Shown here: positions 24,201-33,200 of the stretch, one piece after another | How the letters are laid out: each line of letters begins with the position of its first letter | Numbering within the stretch: position 1 is the first letter of the stretch | Source: Nematopogon swammerdamellus | Lineage: Eukaryota; Arthropoda; Insecta; Lepidoptera; Adelidae | Assembly: GCA_946902875.1 (NCBI GenBank) | Contig: OX336343.1 | Span: 13,885,361 to 13,949,360 of the forward strand | Length of the DNA: 64,000 nt | Direction: 5' to 3' | Position numbers and translations under genes: made by a program | Notes under the pieces: generated by a model | Seen by the model: the letters and a program-made list of their open reading frames with translations, nothing else | Databases searched by the model: none | What the model was told of the DNA's origin: nothing

Positions 24201-27200
24201 AAAGATGGCGCTTTCATTTATATTTATAAAGAACATTATTTATGTAAATTCCAAAATTTTTAATTATATTTGAATAATAAAATTATGACAATTTACAATT
24301 AAACTAACACTTCTTATCAAATTAAATAAAATAAAAAAATGTTTTGAAAATAATTTGGTATACGGAACAAAATATTATTATGATTGTAATTTCCTGTTTG
24401 TGCGCTTTTAATTTAAGAACGTATTTATTTAGTTGAACACTCAGAGGAAGTTGAACAGTTAAACAAATACTCGTCACTCTTCATTCTAATAATGTCAGCA
24501 TTGTATGTAAAAAAAAAAATATGAAAACTGCCTTAAAAAATTTATGAAATTAAAAAAATCGAACCCTAGAGTTGAAGGCGGTGCTAAAGAAGGCTACACA
24601 AAACACAAATCACAAAGGATATCATCCACGCATGTTTTCTTTCATGTATCATTTTTGCTTGCTTTAGCACCGCCTTCAACTCTAGGGTTCGATTTTTTTT
24701 ATTTCATACATTTTTGAAGGCGGTTTTTATATTTTTTTTTAAATAGTTTTTTATTTCACAGTTTTTTTTGGAATTTTTTGCTATTAATGTACTCGACGGA
24801 ATCGCTCGACCTTCGGCCTCGCGATTCCGCCTCGCTTTCCAATCTGATCTCGACCAAATTAAAATGGAACCACCTCATGGTTATCCCCTTTCAAAAAAAA
24901 AAAAAAGAATTTTCAAAATCGGCCCACAAAGGGTGGGTTTAATGTCTTTGGCCCACAATAATTGACGGAGTAATCGCGTAACAAACATCCAAAAAAAGAA
25001 AACATACCGTCGAATTGAGAATCTCCTAGGTCTAAAGTAAATTGCTCGTGAAGACAAATTCAACGAGCCCAAACACGATGGGTTTATCATGTGTAGTTTA
25101 GGAGTTCCTATGGCCACCTTCCGTCTCCGTCATCAGACCAGCTCGATGGTACTCGTACTCGTATTATAATATATTAAGCGCATCTGGCCGGTCGGAAAAG
25201 ATTTCAAATTTAGAATATTCATGAAACAAGGGTCCGAATATGAATGACAATATCGATTCATGTATTTCAATACAATGACAGAGAAAATTTCAAAATATTA
25301 GGTACCTATTTAATACTTTTTAGTTCTAGTTTATTTTTTTTTTAAGTCGGTTTTATATTTTTAAAACAATATTACATAAAAAACAATAATCGAAATCGAA
25401 TAATCGAAATCGGTTGAAGTGGTACAGAATTATTCGCCATGTGTCAAACTGCAAATTGCTGAAAAAGTCCACATCACAAAAGTTGTGCTGAAGGTAACCA
25501 CACACCAATAGTATTTTGTTGCTTTTTCATAAACCGCTCAATCAATTTCAATAAAATTTCAATGGGAGCACCTCTGAAGTATGACCTACCAAACAAAAAA
25601 AGAATTTTCAAAATCAGCCCACAATTAACACGTTGAACGCCATACGACCCACCGGTGGGCCTAGCGTACTTTTCCGTTCGGGCCAAGCCAAACTCATTAT
25701 ATCCGTAATTTTCATCAACTTGAGATTTTCATCACAAAGTTTATAAAATGCGGTAATTTGTAAGGAAAATAAAAATTTGCGACTTTTACCGTCTAATTTT
25801 CGAGATATAGCAAAAGGCTCACGGGTGGATCGTGTGGCCTCCTATGAAGGATTTGTATTTTTCTGTTGGCTGGGGCCGCGGGGTCACGCCGCGGCCCACC
25901 CGTTGCGCGCGCGCCGCGGACGCAGCGATCAATCCCGGTCCGGCTGCGTCGACAATTGAGGATGTTTTACGCTTTTCTCGCCAAAAATGGATTATTTTGA
26001 AGATTTCGAGTTAACACAAGAAGCGCTAACGCAGTTAGAAAACATCGAGATAGATCTTCTGAACCGTAGTTTCGGAATAGATTCTATGAAGACGTAGTTC
26101 AACCAACGAAAAGAAGATGCTGTCGAATTCTTTTGTCGGAGAGTGAGGATAGCGACGATGAAATGCGTATAGAAAGACGGAAGAGAATGAAACACACTCT
26201 GGAAAGGAAAGAGGGATTGGCCAGAAAAGTGAGAAGAACATGTCACCAATGTTATGCAAAGAACGTACCAATAATGGGTAGCAAACAGGCTAAAACCAAG
26301 TCGAAAAAAGTATCCACTTATTGCCAAAGCAGCCCAACTAAACCATTCCTTTGTTTGCCTTGTTTTAACAAGACTCACGGATAATTCTTTATTGTTTATG
26401 GTTAAGAGCCAAAGGGTTAAGATGATTGATTATTTTAAATACTGAAGTGTCATAATGTTGTGATTGTTCAATTTCATAAATATTTTCTTTTGTTCAATTT
26501 CATAAATTATTTTCGTAATAAATAATGTCTTCTTATTTGGTAATGAAGAAAATATTATGTTCATTTTTATTTTGACGAATATTTTCTTATTATTTTCTGG
26601 TTTTATTAATTCTATTAATAAAAATATTATTTTCTACCTTATCGTTAAGAGCAGCCCTAGCATCGTTACAATTAACTTAATAAAAAACTACAAGTTTCTA
26701 TTGGATTTGAAAACCACGCCGTCCGCTTCGACTACAAGGCCATGCGGCTCACTTCCATATTGGCTTTGTAGCTGCGCTCTGTGGCTTGTAGGAAGCGTTT
26801 ACGTAGGACCTCTCACGCGGCTCACCGGTGACCCCCATGACCTGAATAGTTCAGTAAGGAAAGGCTCACCGGTGAGCGGTGAGCCCCGTGGCCCAAACGG
26901 AAATACTGGATTTTTCATGTGGCGTTGAACGTGTAAGATTGTAATTTCCTGTTTGCGGTTTTACTCCGGTCCAAAGAGTTTACAAACTCTTTGGTTGTAC
27001 CTAGCTCCGCTTATTTGTTGTTATATCCGCTATAGTAACACATATTCTGTGAAAATTTCAACGGGCTTCCTATTACGGTTCAAGAGATACAGCCCTCGGA
27101 TAGACAAACGGACGGACGGACAGACAGACTGCGGAGGCTTAGTAATAGGCTTCCGTACAGGGATACGGAAACCTAAAAATAAGGGGTGAAATAGGGGTGA

Positions 27201-30200
27201 AAGTTTTTGTATGGGGAATCCATGATTTCTCTAGGTAAGGATATGAAAATTTATTATCTAGGCTTTTGGCACAGATTACTCAATAGTTACTGCTTTTGGT
27301 AAGAAATCATGAATAATGGTCAGGAAGAGGAAGGGGGAGAGAAAAGAAGGGGGAGTGGGTGGGAGGTACGTTTGTCAGCCTCGGTAGCTCAGTGGTGCAG
27401 GCAACCCTGGGCGCGGTCAACACTTGGATGGGTGACCGCTCGACCATTGGAGGCTGACCGTGGTTCGGATTCCACGTAAAACTGTAGCACCCTTCCCTTC
27501 TTACCTTACTAGGGTTGGTACCACCGCACTGAATAAAACGTATGTCGAAACGGCTATGTAAATCAAAGAGATTTGATGTAAATAGTATTTTTTTTCGTTT
27601 TTGTCCGTCCAGTTCAGTATAGCCGGCACGACATGTCCGACATCACGGATGTTGTAGGTGATGTATCCAACCATGTCAGTTTCCATAAAAAAAAGAAGAA
27701 GAGGAGGAGAGGTATGGAGGGAGGAAGGGTTAGTGAATGAGGGCAGGTGTGGGGGAGGGAGGTAGTAGAGGGAACGAGGAGGAATGGATATCGAGGGAGT
27801 GAGAGGTTGGAAGGGGGAAGGGGCGGGGTAAGAGGGGGTTGCGGACAGGATGAGGGGTAGTAGGGGAGGAATGGAATGCGAGGGTGATGGGAAGGAGGGG
27901 CGGCATGAGGGGAGGAAGGGAAGTAGGGAGAGAGGGAGGGAATGGGCGAAAGGGAAGGTGGCAAAGAGGGGGTCCGTGAAGGGTGAGGGGAAGGAGGGGA
28001 GGAAGGCGGGATCGAGGAGAGAAGACAGGGAGAGAGGTGAGTGAGAGATGGGCGAGGAAGGAATCCCTTCCTTCCTCCCGAAAAAGATAGAGAATATAAG
28101 AGAAGCGATGGTTTATTATCAATTTTGCATTTAAATCAGATTTACTATTTTTTTATTTTATTCGTCGTCGTCAAAGAGATTTTATGTACATACATACATA
28201 CATACATGATACGTCATTGGTCGTCGTCGGTAAAATCTACAATTTTATATAAAGTACTCGTATCATTGACTTATATATTCTGTAAAGTATAACACAAATA
28301 CATTAAACCCACCCTCTTTTAATCTCTTTGGTATAACACCACCAGCAGCATCGTAGATGGAAAAAATAGCCCTGGACTCAACTTTTTTTAATTCGGTGCC
28401 TGGACTCCGTACTTCATACTCAAAGACATTTTGTTCATACTTCAACTATTACTAAAACGAGACACCGCGATTATGGTAGTGTGCGTATCGCGTGAATACA
28501 GAACCGACCGTCTCAAGAGATCGCATCGATATTGTGTCATCCTTTTTCCACGCGCAGTAACCCGTATCGCTTGCCTGCACGCTCCACGCAAACATTTGCG
28601 TGTTCCAAAACAAGCGAACGTCGCGCGTCGATCGATAAATTGCCGCAACGGCTAAAAACTATGGAGGTGGCTTTTTACTTTCGAGCGACTGTAAGGAGAA
28701 AGGAAGTATTGTGATCGTCCAAAATGTCGAAGTTGAGAATGCGACTGATTTTTTTTTTTTTTTATTGAAACTGGCACGGTTGGCTACATCACCTACAACA
28801 TCCGTGATGCCCATAACACCGGGTGAACTTGGTGCCACGTCAGTGCTTCCCTTCGGTCGTGCCGGCTACACTGAACTGGACGGAAAACACAAACTATTTA
28901 CATAGCCGTTTGGACCGACTTTTCATTCAGTGCGGTGGTACCAACCCGGGCGGGTTAAACCCTACCACCTAGTAATATAAGAAGGGGGTCATATCCCTTA
29001 GTCGCCTTTTACGACATACACGGGGAGAGATTCAGTGGGGCCATTCTTTTAAAGTACCGGCCCCACACAGTACAGATTTGGGCTATATATCTGTCAACGA
29101 TCCCAAAAAAGTGGTTTTGAGAAACATGTATGTGTGTGTGTGTATGTGTGTGTGTGTGTGTGTGTCCGCCCAGCGACCTTGTGCCTAAACTGCTCAACCG
29201 ATTTCGTTCAAAATTCGTATTTAGTAGTTTGAAATGATAATCTAGAGGTACATTTTTTTACTTTTTCAAAATTCGAAAAAATAAGGGTAGCCGTCATACA
29301 AATTTGTCTATGGCAATGTGTCCAGCGACGTTGCGCCTCAACCGCTCAACCGATTTCGTTGAAAATTCATATTTAGTAGTTTGAAACGATTATCTAGGGG
29401 TACCTTTTTTAGTTTTTTTTTATTTAAAAAAATAAGGGTAGCTGTCATACAAATTATTTCGATGAGGTCGATTTTCTTATAAATGGCTAACGATTTTTAT
29501 TATTATTATTATATTTAATCCATCGTGTTTGTTTCCGTTTTCAAAGGTGGTGAGGTAAAAAAATATAATTTTAAAGAAGGTATCTCCACTTTATCCTAAC
29601 CGCACGCGCGTATTTGAATTGCACGCAGGTTTGGTTGGTGGGTATTTGGCAACTAAAAATATAATAAGAAATAGGCATGCCATCTATAGACAAATAGGAC
29701 AACTTAACTTTGGTCTGACATCTATGATGCAGAAGCGGCGAAATTATACATTTTATCCGCCAAGCTCACGGACTGACGAAACATGAAAATATTTATTGGA
29801 AAAATTATGAAAACCTTAAAATACACTATTTTGAAATTTTTACTTAATATAAAATAATCTTTAAATTTAACTATGCTGTTCCCACTTAGCATCGTTCTAT
29901 AATTAGCAGATTTAAAAATATAATAAATTATTTAATTCAAATTCGATACTCCTGGCGCCATCTTAGGACATAATTGAAGACTAATTTCATGTTACCTTTA
30001 AAACATCGCTGACGGTACATCTGACTCCCCCTATAAAATCAATGGCATATATCACATTTCCAGTTATCTCCAGTCATTATTGTAAATAGAGCTAATGAAA
30101 CCCCGGCGCAATCTATATGTAATTTCGCAGAACAGACTGTACAGGTCAGGTATTGCTTGTTTTTTATGTCATCCTTGCACTTCTCACACGCCAACGGGAA

Positions 30201-33200
30201 CACGTCGAACGGAGGGCATATTTCCAAAGTAAACTCGCAATGAATTTACTACAAAAAGGAATATACTATTTTCTTTGAATTACTTATTAATAAACTGAAT
30301 AATATAATATTTAATGTTTGTAAATAAATTTTTGATGTGATAGCCGTGACAACTGTCACTTTTTTTTCGTTCGTGTTTTCCGTCCAGTTCAGTGTAGCCG
30401 ACATGAAATGAAGGGAAGCACTGACATGGCACCTAGTTCACCCGGTGTTTCCATAAAATAAAATAAAACGTTCTGTTCGAAACACTTTACTGAAATCACA
30501 CGGAAATAAAATGTTTGAAATGTCTGTCACTACGCGTATAGCATGGACGGCCTAACCTGAGGCCGCACACACATGCATTTTTCTAATACAAATGCTTGAC
30601 ATGCGCATAAACATGGCCTGACCACTACTACACTCGCAGAATTGTATGCTCACCGTCATGCGAGAATGTATTTGTACCGCCTCAGGTTAGAATGAACGCT
30701 TTATAACTGCAGACACTGACCAAAGACCTCATGAAAATGTCGGTGTTGTCGGTGTGGAAGACTACATCTCTCTGTTAGTGTACGGTCGGAACGCAACGTG
30801 CAAATAAACATCTAGAACTGTTCCTCACGCCCTCAATATCGTAGTGCATTTTTAAGGGAGCGCACAGCAAGATAGTTTATATGTGGAAAAGCTCTAAAGA
30901 TATAATATATATTTTACTCTTAGAGACTCTCGTACAATAATGAGTAGAGAGAACGATATAGAATTTTCTCGTAATTTTTGTGGAAACATGTGTGCTTAAG
31001 GTATTTCTCGAATAAAGACAGCAAGCAAAATTTTTATTTTAATTAAGGCTCAACTTACGATTCCAGCAATCCTTTGAACGCTAGATTGGTTCCCGTTCCG
31101 ACTAGCGTACCGATTCCACCTGAAATGTTAAGGAGGATTCAGTCAGCCGTGCTCGTTGATGAAGTTTCTACATTAAAATTTATGGAATGCCGATAAGTTG
31201 AGCGAGCGAAGAAGCGAAGATACGCGAAGATACTCAAGTATTTGAGCGAGCAAACAGTTTTATTGCTGCGACGAGTTTCCACTGTTGGACTCATTTTCAC
31301 AAGTGAGTGATTCACTTCTTCTGAAGTAAAGGAGACTACACAACTTTTGGTTATTATGTAAGCAACTTTAGCTTTTACGAGGTGGTAGGGTTTATCCCGG
31401 CCGGGTTGGTATCACCGCACTGAGTGAAACGTCTGTCGAAACGGCTATGTAAATGTTGTGTTTTCCGCCCAGTTCAGTGTAGCCGACATGAAATGAAGGG
31501 AAGCACTGACATGGCACCTAGTTCACTCAGTGTTATGGGCTGACATCACGGATGTTGTAGGTGATGTAGCCAACGGTGTAATTTTCCATAAAAAAAAGCT
31601 TTTATGAAAAAACGAAAGGAAGGTAAACCTCAAGACGTCGTGATTGTTTGTAAAATGATTAACGTTAATATTTTTCAATGTTCTAAACATTTCATTACTT
31701 GAGGGCGTGCTGCACACCTCGCTCCCCACACTAATGTAATCGAATGATCACTACAACAAAACTATTTGGCATAAAAGTCGAAATTTTATGGACCTTTTCT
31801 ACTCGAGATCTGTGTCTGTAGGAATAATTATGAATATTAAGTTAATGTAATACCTACAGTAATTTTTTTTTAACAAATTTGAATGAAATAATTGTTCTTA
31901 CATAGACACAGATGTTCAGTAGAAAAGTCGACACAAAGTAAAATTGTTATCCTATGCCAAACCATTTGAAGCGATCGCTCGATTCCGTTAGTACGGAAGC
32001 CGACGCGCACACATACTCTTAACACCGTTTCGAACTGATTACATAATGTAAAGAAAATAAAATGGTTTGACATAAGAATAAAGAGTCTACCTGCGACTCG
32101 TAGAACAATAGTTATTAAGATTGATTCACATACATTTATACTTTCAGTGATTGGACAACAATTTTTAAGACACAGCATATAAACAGAACTGAATTGATTT
32201 CAATACCCAGAAATCTTGATGTCTTTCTAATATAAACCTCGAAATGCGAGTAAGAAGAAGAAATCCTCACCAATTGTCGCGGAGTATGTAGCGGTGCAGA
32301 AGTAGCAGACTGTAATGTCGGACGGGATCATGTTCTCGGGGGACTTGCTGTCGCCTCGATACACATATACTTGGCCCATACCTTGCTGCAAGCGTTATAT
32401 TGGACAAAATTATATTTAATCAGCCATCAATTATTCAGCAGACATTAAATGTATAATGAAGAAACCGTGCACACGGTAGCCTAGGGGTCTGGGCGTGGGT
32501 TTCTCTTGTGAGAGGTCCGAGGTTCGAATCCAACCAATGAGTTTACCAATAAGGCTTTTCTGTTGTGAAAAAATAAATACGTGCATATCTTCACTCACTA
32601 CTCGATGGTTCGGATTCCATGTAAAAATGCAGGTCCACCGAGTTGACTGGAGGAAATTGCCTAAGGCAATAAGCCCCCCCCCCCCCCCCCCTCCCCCCTT
32701 GCCATACATTAAGTTGCATAAAGTTTAATAATAAATGCCATGTCGACCTGACAGGTGCCTATTCACGCCACTGTTGAAGCGCCAGATACTGTACTTTGGA
32801 GAATACAGTCAGGAAGAGCGTTCCAATCTGGGGTAATAACCCCAGATTTCCGATTTTATTATAATATCATTATGAGGATAAATATTTTTTCTCTTGGCAT
32901 AATAAATAATGACATACCTCCTCGAACACCCGCAGTATAGCGAAGTTAATCGGTACCATCATGGTAACGGCGGCAGTATTTGTGATCCACATAGACAAGA
33001 ACATCGTCATGAAAGACAGCCCGAACAGGAGCCTGGTCCAACCATATCATTGTTAGCACAAACCAATCACAACAGCGCTAAAATATCAGTGCTCTTGAAT
33101 AACCAATTTACAACATTTGTAAGACTCGTGTTATCTCGTGATATTCGAATATCAATCGAACGAAGGTGTTTCTGAGACGACAAGGCAAGAGAAGAGTATT

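Larger units (their letters stand above)
4111..31058 (-). other. Intron 6 of the Indy-like gene, about 27 kb of transposon debris
   Basis: The borders are set by the split serine codon shared by exons 6 and 7. All other introns in the window are 163-1151 bp. Most of its length can be assigned to the repeats listed separately here. No host exon was recognised inside it. Confidence 0.85.
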
